A stretch of DNA of 64,000 bases, from NCBI GenBank assembly GCA_905178155.1, contig CAJINV010000013.1:1140392-1204391 (forward strand). Direction: 5' to 3'. The stretch comes from Amoebophrya sp. A120. Its lineage: Eukaryota > Sar > Dinophyceae > Syndiniales > Amoebophryaceae. Within the stretch, counting starts at the first letter, position 1, and every line of letters begins with the position of its first letter. Below, piece by piece: positions 30,981-40,800 of the stretch. Made by a program: the position numbers and the translations under genes. The notes under the pieces are model-generated. The model had not been told where the DNA came from. It saw nothing but the letters and a program-made list of their open reading frames with translations, and did not search any database.

Positions 30981-30983
30981 TTT

Positions 30984-33588
30984 TCACGCGTACTGCTCCA
31001 TGACGTCACCCATCCTTGCCCGTTGCTCCATCATCTGCTCTCGATTTTGCTGGGTCAGCTGCTGCATCTTCCCGATGAGCGGGTCCTGCGCCTTGATCTT
31101 CTCACCGATCACCTCCGCTTTGCCGTGCAAATTGTCCAGCATGTCCTCTATCATATCCATTCTGTCGTTGGTTGCATCATCGTACTTCGGATCACGCGTC
31201 CTCTCCTTGATGTGTGCTGCAGAAAAGTTCTTTGCTAACACAGGTCTAGAAGTTCTTGCGGCGCCTTAGGTAGGGTGCATCGTTGTTCTCGCAGAACAAT
31301 ACTGGTTTCTGCTGACACAGGTCCTATAAAAAAATTGTTGCGTCTACTTGCTGTTCTTTGGCTTTGCGTGCATCGTTCTGCATTCAAAAAACGATCTACT
31401 CATGGTCTACTTTATTGTTGGTTCATTTCCTCTTCGCATGACCACGTGATACAAACTTGAACTCGGACGACCTATGCTAGCAAATATGCGAATTCCCGTA
31501 GTTCCTTGAGAAGTCTCCTCTGTGCCCGGACGTTGCGGCGGAGTCCCTGCTGGACCCGGTTATCAATCCAGACGTCGTGCACCCCGAGGCGGATGTACTC
31601 GAGGCAGGACTGCACGTTTTTTACCCACTGCGCCTGCGCGTGCGGGCTCGGCGTGTCGAACAGCCACGGTTGCTCCCGCGTGTTTTTGTCCTGGAACACG
31701 GCAAAGCCGCCCGGTTTTTTCTTCCACAAGTTTTGTATCGCCTGCGGGGCGCTGGGGTCGTTGAACAGCAAGAGGACGGAATACCGCGTGAGCATGATCT
31801 CCTGAAAAAACGGACTCTCCTCGTCGTCGGCGATGGACAGGAGGCTATCAAATGCAAAAATGTCTGGGTCTAGAATGTTGCCGGGTTTATCATGCATGTT
31901 TTGCATGAGCCAGGATGTCTGTAATGCATGACTTAGCTGCATCGCAGATTTTTAGAGGGCTTCGCGATGCCTAATCCGCATGACAAATGCCCTCCCCGCG
32001 TAGCACAAACTAAGTAGACTCCTCTTGCTGAGCATGCAATACAGAGTTTTTTAGAGTCCAGAGTTAGCATCACAAGCTCCAACCTTCCAGACCCAGACAT
32101 TTTTACATGTGATAGAGGTTGCCGTGGCACATCATGTAGCACTTCATCCACCGGTCCTGGTAGCTGATGCCCGCCTTTTTCACGTACCTGATAGAACGAT
32201 TTCGGGTGTTTAACTTGCATTCATCTTCACGCTGTGCTTTAGTTTCACCTGCATTTCTTCTCGGAAAAACTTTAGCAGCTGTCGAGGACACACGCGCCGA
32301 AAAAAGGCATCGAGAATGATTTATTTCAGTGACACTTCATCATCAAGTGTGGCATACACAATTGCGCTCTTCAACATCTTCTTTCTTGTTCGAATCGCAC
32401 CAGACAATCTTGACCAATATTTATAGACGTACCCTTGCCAGAATATCGGGTAGTTGTAGGGCGAGACGGGCTGGAGCTTCATCAACTCAAACTTTGCGTC
32501 CGCGCGCTCTCCGCCGCCGGTGAGCCCCTCCATGCCGCCGAGGATCTTGTCCCCCTTCCGCAGGTTCTCGTTGATGTGGTCCTGTCGTTCCAGAATCCGC
32601 TTCATCGCGTCCGTGTTGTGGTCTAGCCCCATCATGGTGGAGTCCGCCTTCTCGTGCGCGGCGTGCAAGTGCCCAATCACGCGGTCCAGCGTGTTTCCGT
32701 ATCCGCGAGGCAAAAACATCGTCCCCAGACGAGACAGCGACAACAGTAAGATGACAAAAATCTGCTACGCTTACAGCCCGAGGTCGAGTAGCAGGCCTGA
32801 CTCTGAAAACACATCACGCCTGATGTAAAAAAAATAGCGTGGCTAAGGATGTCGAACCATATCTCCCATAAGTCTGCGCATGACAGCATATGCTCACCTC
32901 CTGCGAGCACCATACGAATTCGCATAAGCAACAGGTCTCGGTGGAGATGGGGATGTTTTTGCCTAGGATATCACGTTTTCGATTTTCAACATCTCCGCAG
33001 TTTCCTCCATCTGGTGCTTGTCCATGCCATACCATTTGTATCCAAGTGCAGCACAACTTTCCCTTATTCTCATTTCTGATGCAAATCGCCATTTCTGATG
33101 CAAAACACCCATTGCAAGCCTGCTTCTACTACTAATTACGCATGGCATCGGAGATCGGACTCGGAGTGACAGATTCTGGAATCGGAAACGAAATCCTGAC
33201 TCAATAGGAATCTAGAGAGCACTGGAATTTTTATCGGTGTTTGGGTGTGTGATGAAGTCATTACATTTCATCTGCTGTGGTCTTTTCTGCGTCACCGACG
33301 ATCATGCCCTGCTTCTTCAAAGAAAAAATGAGAAGGCGGAGGGGCCACGCTGCACTCTGATAATTTGTCGGGGTTGGTTGGGTGTGTTGGGTCGTGCACG
33401 AAATTTTCTATGTGCCCGTCGTGGGGCCGGCCCTCTCCCTCGCCTTGCACATTGTCCCCAGGACCACCGCTGAAGGGATTCAGCGACGCGAAAAAATCCG
33501 CCAGCGGGTCGGCATCGGGGTTGTAGTCGTCCTCGTAGTAGTCACCCTCACCGCCCTCGTCGTAGATGTCTTCGTTATAGGATAACAT
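30984..33588 (-). CDS. Qbc-SNARE (SNAP-25-like) with a PH domain in the linker, gene A
   Basis: Six exons (33588-33363, 33033-32971, 32694-32433, 32187-32115, 31840-31487, 31214-30984) give 402 residues in one frame. Order: acidic Tyr/Asp/Gly N-terminus (residues 1-60); a Qb-SNARE helix at about 97-150 (GLDHNTDAMKRI, DHINENLRKGDKIL); a PH domain at about 180-300 (GYVKKAG, RWMKCYMMCHGNLLS, PGGFAVFQDK, PWLFDTPSPHAQAQWVKNV); and a Qc-SNARE helix at about 340-400 (MIEDMLDNLHGKAEVIGEKI, AQDPLIGKM) ending close to the C-terminus. It should act in membrane fusion, with the PH domain replacing the palmitoylated linker of animal SNAP-25 as membrane anchor (inference). The Qc zero-layer Gln is present; the Qb zero layer is Asn. 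Four of its five introns look like introners. Gene B downstream on the plus axis is a paralogue and confirms the exon joins. Confidence 0.78.
31220..31486. mobile_element. Introner-like element, SNARE gene A last intron (weaker)
   Basis: Inverted TTTGCTARCAYAGGTC near both ends (31232 side and complement of 31470-31483). Flanks TCGCA / CAGCA on the minus strand match only partly. Removal joins LREFA|HIKERT in frame and aligns with the paralogue. There is no GT-AG solution, because a stop precedes the only nearby GT. Confidence 0.6.
31846..32114. mobile_element. Introner element, TATCAA family, SNARE gene A (inside PH domain)
   Basis: Ends TATCAAATGCAAAAATGTCT / complement of CAGACATTTTTACATGTGATA. 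Direct repeats ACCTC and GCCTC (minus strand; 32115-32119, 31841-31845) match at four of five positions. Removal joins CHGNL|LSIADDEE in frame, exactly as in paralogue B (SHGNKLSVADDEG). Body resembles the element at 54380-54630. Confidence 0.88.
32188..32432 (-). other. GT-AG intron of SNARE gene A with duplicated flank
   Basis: CAAGG|GTACGT ... TATCAG|GTACGTG. The intron is canonical, yet GTACG occurs at both junctions like a 5-base target duplication. Confidence 0.8.
32700..32970. mobile_element. Introner element, TATCC...GGCAAAAACATC family, SNARE gene A
   Basis: Inverted termini TATCCTAGGCAAAAACATCC and TATCCGCGAGGCAAAAACATC (read inward). Flanks CGTGA and CGGAA match at three of five. 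Removal joins KIENV|NTLDRV in frame and aligns with the paralogue (KKDQHDTLGRVV). Confidence 0.8.
33039..33362. mobile_element. Introner element, TATC..AGTGCAGC family, SNARE gene A
   Basis: Inverted termini TATCCAAGTGCAGCAC and TATCAGAGTGCAGCGT. Perfect direct repeats atttg at 33034-33038 and 33363-33367. Removal joins NPDK|WYGMDKH in frame. Confidence 0.85.
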
Positions 33589-33599
33589 CTTTACGAGCC

Positions 33600-35290
33600 A
33601 AGGACGAGCGCTCTGGCGGACTACTTGCTCTTTTTTTCCTAAGCAGGTTCGTTAGGTTTTAGCTTCCCAAAGGAGAGCAAGGCTTCGCGCGCGCACAACA
33701 CGAGGACCAAGAACTACGAAAGCAGGCCATCATAGGTTCTTAGATCACAAGCGGTACCTCTGATCATGTAAAAAGTGCGACATCAGAAGTCGAATAGAAG
33801 TGCCATAGATTTTCGCTTTCATCGCAGCAGTTTGGGTTGTAAAAATGGTGTGACTGTCATATCAAATGAAGGGAGGCCTGCATCCGTTTGATGTATTGAT
33901 TATGATTTGAATCATGCAGCTACGTGTGCACAACAAGGCGAGGGAAGCTACGGAAAGTAAGTTCCTACAGAGCACGCTACCGACCGACGGCTGCTCGCTA
34001 CCGACCAGAAAGCAACTGATAGACATGCACGGCAAAACCGATTCGGATTCACAACGATTATCTTGAACTAGTATAGCCAAATTTTTCTCAACCGATGAAT
34101 TACGCTAATACCGAACAGCATTGCGATGGTTGCGGGACTCCACGTTTTTGAACCGACAAAAAACATCCAAGCTCAAGCAGGACCGATTCAATATCAAAGG
34201 CAACGACTGCATCCCTCCTGTTGTGCAACTGAGTTCAAAATCGCAAGCATATATACCGAGTTTCGTCTTCTTGCCAGCAGCCAGTGTTCCGAATGACAGT
34301 GATGGCATGACCGAGCGGAGCTTCACTCAAGTGCGAAAAGCTCCTCTGTGATGTCGTGTCGCAATCTTTTGACAAGGCGCCGCAAGGCATAGGATAATCT
34401 TCCGGGAACAAATGCCAAAAGCGAAAAGGCCATCAATTTCGCGTATACCAGTAGCATTCGGCTATGGCTTGAGGTTGAGCGGATGATGGAATAAACTACA
34501 TTAACACACCTGCGTAGTGCGATCCTGCAAGTTGTTAGGACAGCGTTTCTGTGCCAAAAAACAAACCACGCAAGGCTGTTCAGGGCAGAGGACAGAAGAA
34601 CCGTCCCCCCGACTTGCGAAACAACCCGGCGCGGTTCGTTTCGGCGAGCAAAATTTTTGTCGTGAGTAAGAGTAAGACTCGACACACAATCTCGACCTCC
34701 CGATCTATCGTCCCTTGACGCGATGAAAGAATTTATTTCAAATCCCACTACTAAAGAATAGGGTTGAGAAAAACTCCTGCTGCCTCAACCTTTGTTGAAC
34801 CCCAGAGCGTTGGCGGAATTGACAGCCATAGGGCCCGTGCTGCTTTGTGTGTCGGAAAGGGATACTGTAGCCAGCACTTGATGGGAAGATCTACACTTAG
34901 GACTGACGTCGATCAAAATACACTACCAAAGAACCCTAATTAAAAGAAAATCGGAAAAAATCACACGAATGCAAATTTCACACGACATTGTTTTCTTGTA
35001 GAGACAGTCGGCCTCGTCGGGAAGTGGAGGATATGATCAAAGGACCGATGAAGGTCATATAGATACAAGAGCCGAAACTCGAAATACATAATCCGGTAGG
35101 AGCAAGGAACCACATGAGGTAAGGATGAATGCGTTCTGCTTCTGTCTGTCGCTGTCCAAGAGCTGCTCCGTCGAGGTGAATAAAGACCGAGCGTCTCTAC
35201 TTCTTCCTCACGACCGGATCCGCACTCATAGCGATGCCTAGCCCCTCCACAACTGCATGGGTGAAAACAAACAAACCACAGCGAGTTTTC
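33600..35290. other. Intergenic between the SNARE paralogues
   Basis: About 1.7 kb with only short frames on both strands. It holds the 5' region of gene A and the 3' region of gene B. No motif recognised. Confidence 0.45.
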
Positions 35291-35291
35291 G

Positions 35292-36858
35292 CTAGATCCA
35301 ATTTTTGTCGGTCTCTTTCATGACGTTGTGCATGCGGTCCTTTTGCTGGGCCATGTTTCCCCGTGCCGTGGTGGCCTTTTCCTGCATGTCGTGTATGTAC
35401 TTGTCTTGCTCCTGAATCTTTCCGCCAATGTCGAGGGCTTTGCCGTGGAGCACGTCTAGCAAGTCGTCGACAGCGTCGAGTTGGTCGTTGGTTTCGTCGT
35501 CAAACTTGCCGTCCTTCTTGTGCCCGCCGTTTTTCAGGAGCTTCTCCGCGTCCCTTTGGTTCTTCTTGGAGCCGGCCTGCACCCGTGGGTCCGACCAGAC
35601 CTGGTGCACGCCGAGCTTGATGTACTCCAGCTGCGACTGAATGCCCTTCACGAACTGGGCCTGGGCTTCCGGCGTGGGCGTGTCAAACATCCACGGGATG
35701 GACTGCTGCTTGTTCTCGAACACGGCAAACCCACCCGGGTGCTCCTTAATCATGGACTTCATGTCGCTGGTAGCCTGGAAACAAGTTAGAAGAGCAGTAT
35801 GTTCGTTTTGCAGCTCTCATTTTCGTTGAAGATAGAAATGGTTCATCTTCATGCAGGTCGAGGATGAATGACGCAGACCTTCTACTTACTTGTACTTTGC
35901 TTCTACAAAACTAGATTGATGCCCGGGTAAGTACCCGCTTCACAAGATTCGAATCAGACTTACATCACAAACTCAACCAAAGTCAAAGAAGCACTTCAGT
36001 CAGAAAAATTGATGAGAAGAGGAGCCGCTTGATATCCTCTCATAAAACTTCATTTCAACACAATTCACCAGAATTACCTGTGGGTCGGATAGGAGCATGA
36101 TTCTGGTTTCCTTTGTGACGGTGATATGCTGGTGGAAGTTGCAACCCTCATCGTCTGCAACCGAGAGCTTATTCCCGTGCGACATAAGGTAGCACGTTTT
36201 CCACTTGTCCTTGAAGTGTTGTCCGGCTTTTTTCACTTTGCCCTCCTTGAAGACGGGGAAACCGTCGGGCGAAGTGGGCTTCATTTTCATCTCCTGAAAT
36301 TTCGTGTCCACGCGCGCACCGCCACCAGTAATACCTGTTTGAGAATGAATTTTCTTTTTATGCATGGCAGGCACGGGCCTGCTCAGGATTAATAAGAGCG
36401 ACCTCAGGATAAAGAAAGAAATACTTTTGGAGTGCCTCAAAATCTCCATTTCTCACTCATCTCTTCTGTGTACTTGGTAGTTGCACTTGCGCCTGCCTGG
36501 CCACGCGCATGGATCGATGCATTAGAGAAGTAGCGCTAGCAGTCACAAAAATAAGTATACCTTCCATGTTTCCGAGAATCTTGTCGCCCTTCATGAGGTT
36601 TTCGTTGATGTGGTCCTGTTTTTCCAAAATTCTCTTCATGGCCGCCGTGTTGTCGTCCAGTCCGGTGAGAATTTTGTCCGCTGTCCGGTCCGTCTCCTGC
36701 AGTTTGTTCACCACGCGCCCCAGCGTGTCGTGCTGGTCCTTCTTGAGCCGGGCCATCTCCTGCTGTTTCTGGGCGTTTGTCATATTGGCGTACGGGTCGT
36801 GAATTTTGCCCTGGCCCTGCGCGAAGTTGGCCACGTTCATGTCGTTGCCGCGCGGCAT
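35292..36858 (-). CDS. Qbc-SNARE (SNAP-25-like) with a PH domain in the linker, gene B
   Basis: Exons 36858-36561, 36334-36078 and 35774-35292 join through two GT-AG introns to 345 residues. The start MPRGNDMNVANF is the first ATG consistent with the paralogue. Qb-SNARE helix at about 43-100 (KLQETDRTADKILTGLDDN, EKQDHINENLMKGDKIL); PH domain at about 118-245 (EGKVKKAG, KWKTCYLMSHGNKLSVADD, PGGFAVFENK, PWMFDTPTPEAQAQFVKGI); Qc-SNARE helix at about 280-343 (QLDAVDDLLDVLHGKALDIG, KIQEQDKYIHDMQEKA). The central Gln of the Qc helix is kept (QEQDKY), and Asn sits in the Qb zero layer. There is no transmembrane segment, as in SNAP-25. Unlike gene A it lacks the acidic N-terminal extension and has only canonical introns, so introner insertion into gene A postdates the duplication or was lost here. 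Confidence 0.82.
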
Positions 36859-36859
36859 C

Positions 36860-37880
36860 CTCGACGAGGTTAGCGGGTGAGAGAGTGGTTGCTCTCGGTG
36901 GAAAATTACAATTTTTTCGACTTCGTTCGACAAATGATGATCGCGTGTTGCTTTATTCAAATGTGCAATGCCGATACTGTTCTCTATTTGAGAGGAAAAG
37001 GAATAGATACAATGGCAAGATATATTAAATGGGAACTAGAACGCCCTAGAAGGGCTGTAATAGTCCACCTGCAGCTCTGCTTCTTGGAGCAGTATGGGAA
37101 GAGGCAACAATAGATGGTCCCTGAAGTTTTTGTTGTGCGTAAAACAAAGGAAATACTCGAAAGCTTAAATATTAAAAAGCAGGGTGGACGAGGACACGAC
37201 GCGTCAATGCGAAGACCGAGAATAGTTGCGCGATAGTGCAACATCACATTTACCGAAGTAGAATTGAAAGGCACAAAGCACAGCGAGGATGTTGCTGCAG
37301 CTGCACGTGTAGTTTTTCTTTTTCTTTGCACGAAAAATCGCATGAACGATGAATTGCATGTACCAACTGTAGACCGAATTGGTGCGGCATTGGGCGGAAC
37401 GAATTGCGCCGATATCAACTACAGCGTACGATGCCGATGCTGTTGCTGCAAGTATCAGTCTATTATAGTGCCTTCCAAGATAAGCAGAGGAAAGTTCTGT
37501 GCGGAGTGGGGAACTACCGAATTTGGTTTTCAGGTTTTTTACTTAATCATGCAACCGAAAGTCAATTCTCACTGGTGGAACGCAGTTGCAGACCGACGAC
37601 CAGCAAAGGTGTCAGAGACAGGAAATCAAATCCTTTTCTCATGCTGGGTTTTATTTTCACTGCACGGAGTGATTTTCTAGTGCTTTCGCCGGTCGTGCAT
37701 GAATTGCTATGAAGGTGACCACCTCCCGAGGACAAACGGATCATGATGTCGTGTCGGTTTTCACAATTGGTTGGCTGCTACCGCTGCGCCTGCGTCCTGA
37801 GGTGCGGCCACGAGAAATGAACATCACATTCACAACGCAGCGGAGTAATAAGTACCTTCTCCAAACCGAAAAGAGTGCTG
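36860..37880. other. Intergenic, no supported gene
   Basis: Ordinary AT-rich sequence between the methyltransferase gene and SNARE gene B; only short shadow frames. Confidence 0.45.
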
Positions 37881-37882
37881 TG

Positions 37883-40800
37883 TCAATACCCCGCGGGCCC
37901 CTCGTCCGCGAACTCATCATTTGCCTGCGTGACGAGGCGGAAGAGCTGCTGGTACGCGAACCCGACGTAGTTTATGCTGCTGAATTGCGACCCGCCCGTC
38001 GGGTCCCGCTCCGGGCCCACGACCCAATCCTCCCCCATAGAAAAAATGTCGAGCACCGTGAACCTCGATCGGCTTGCGGTGAATTGCAGCACCCAAGCGG
38101 TGCCGTTCCCCACGAGGATCGACGGCTGGTTTGCCGCGGTGGCGTACGGCTTGGGGGGCAGCACCGTCTTACCAACGCGGAAAAAGAGATAGACGATGTT
38201 GCTGTCGTAGTCCGACTGCTTGTAGATGCCCGACACGACCTTCATGGCTTTGCCCAGGTACTGCTTTGTGCTCCGGTAGTCACTCGCGGTGGCGGCAGCA
38301 ATGGCCTCATCCTTCCGCTGCGCCTCTTCGGCGATGGCCGGATCTAGAAATACCCCCTGGTCGCGGTTCGGCTCGAGCGGATCGTCGAGGATGTGCTCCA
38401 TGTTATTTCTGATCACGTCGACAGGAACGCGGTCGTCGAAGAGGTGCGGGTTGTTGCTGTTGTCTTCCGGGTCGGTGTTGACAAGTTCCGAGTTGTCCGT
38501 GTTGGGAAACCCGAGGGATTCCCTGGCAACTACGAGTCGAGGGGTGGGTCTCGTCTTAGTTGCAGATGTGGAACTCCCGCCATCTACTTCAGCACCCGCG
38601 GATGATCCCTTTCCAAACGGCCCCTCGTCCAGGAAAACCGAATCCTGGTCTTTCAACAGTATGTCGCTTGCCTTCTTCGCCATCTCCGCGTTCACCTGCC
38701 CGCCCTCGAACAGCGCCCGCAGCAGCCGGGCGTTGGTCCAGGTCAGGTGTTCGTTGCCACTCACCAGCTTGAACGCGTTGTCGGGGAGAAGCTATCAAAT
38801 GTAAAAATGTCTGGGTCTGGAAACTTGTGATGCTGGGTGGCGTCTCATGTTGAGGCCACAAGTGCTGGCTCAGCGTGACAAGTTTCTGAGCTTCTAGGTG
38901 TTGCTTATTCTGCACCATGACAAACTGCGTTTCTGCATCACAGAAAAATGGAGCTCTTGGGTAACGCGCATGACAGATTTAAGAGTCATGCCAGACAAGC
39001 ATGACAAACATGCATTCTTCCAGACCCAGACACTTTTGCAGTTGATAGAAACTGCAGAAAGCCAAAGACCCGCAGCACCGACCCCGGCTCCCCGCCCTCA
39101 AACACGTGGGGAAGAGACTCCCGCATGTTCTTCGGCAGCTGCGGGTACAAGTGCTGGTGTAGGTACTATCTTGGGTAAAACCCCAGAGTTTGAGTTGTCA
39201 TGTAAATCTGCATGCCAAACAATTCTCTCATGCGGAGCCCCATGGGAGCCATTGCCTAGGCGTGTTTTGGAATCTGTAACGCTAGAATCAGCATGGCGTG
39301 CTAGATCTGTGATGCTTCGCAACTAGCCAAACAGGATTACATTACAAGGACAAATTTGTCATGCGAAACAACCAAAGCCGGCCGATTTGTCTAGCAGATT
39401 TCATCCCATCTTGACTCTGGGGTGGGGACGTTTTTACACAGGATAGGTACCGGGCCTTGTTCATCTGCCACCCCAGGTCCTGGATCGCGTACACCCCGTG
39501 GTTCAGCAGGTCGATTTTCAGCTGATTCTTGAAGTAGGGCCGCACCTTCCGCTCCAGAACGACTTGCTGCTCCTCCTCAACCCGCCGGTTCTTAGCGGCG
39601 ACCTTCAGCTCCAGGTCGTGCACCATGGTGTCAATGGTACTGGTCGCCTTCGGCCCCGGCAGGTTTTGCGCGTAGCTTCGCTTGTGGTAGTAGTAGACGA
39701 CGTCGTCCCGCAGTAAAATCGGCGCCGGGTCGTCGGGCGAAGTGTCGCTGTTACCCCGTTTCACGAGCTCTATCTCGTTCGTCTCCGGGTCGACCACCTC
39801 CACTTTTCCGGTGGTTTTCAGAAACGTCTCCTTGTCCGGGCAGTAGTGGAGCAAGTCCTGGATTGGCGAAGGCAGTTTCTGGTCGTCCCGCTCGGATTGT
39901 CGTGCTGAGCTCTCCTCCACAGCTTCCCTATCAATATCCGGGAACTTCCCGTCATTATTCTGGTCCAGCCAGTTGCAGGCCCACTTTGCGCTGAATTTTT
40001 TCTCTACCTCATCCAGGTCCGTGAGTCCTGCCTGCACGAGCCCCGGGCTGGTGACAAATTTGTCCTTCAGCTCCACCAGCAGCCCCTCGGGGTGCGTAGG
40101 GTAGAACGTGAACTTCGGAGAGTACGTGGCGGGCCTGTGCTTGCGGTGCACCCACGGCGTGTACGTCGAGCTAGATGATCGCGTAGTAGTTCGCTCGTGA
40201 TTTAGACTTTTCATCTCCATCACTGGGCTTGAAATAACAGCAGAAGATGTTGAACGACCGACAGATGTTGAAGACTCTGTTGATCCTTCTGAGAAGCTGC
40301 CCTCCGCGGGGCACTGCGCCGAATACGGGTCCAGCATGTGGTCCAAAAAGTGCTTGTTGCTGTGTATCTCTATCTGTTGCTGTTCGCTCTTTTCTTTCAT
40401 ACTGTCCGGCAACTTCAGGCTCAGCCCGTGATGGTTTCTGCTCGGGCGCCAGCTGTTGGGAAACCCGGCCCCGAGGTGCTTCCACCGCTTCCCGAAGTAC
40501 TTGACCAGGCCGGTCTTCTCGATCGCGTTCATGACCCCAGGGAAGTAAAAGTCGTGGAAACCGATGGTGTGGATGCAGCAGGAAATTTTTCCCAGCACCG
40601 CCTTCAGATCGAACAGCACCGCGGAAAAATCGTGCAGCGCGTCGATGAACACGAAGTGGACCGGCGTGCCCTGCAGCGAGTACGCCCAGTGTTCCTGGTA
40701 CAGGTCGTAATTGAGTTTTATCAGGTTGGGGTAGTTGGGAATCAGCCGTCGCGTGAATCCCGGGCGCTTCTCCAGGCAAATCACCTGTTTGAACAGCCGG

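Noticed and set aside
32700-32970. ATATCC at the element edge read as a U12-type AT-AC intron donor
   Set aside because: The other end does not provide AC or a U12 branch site, and the same element is explained by the TAT...ATA introner rule.
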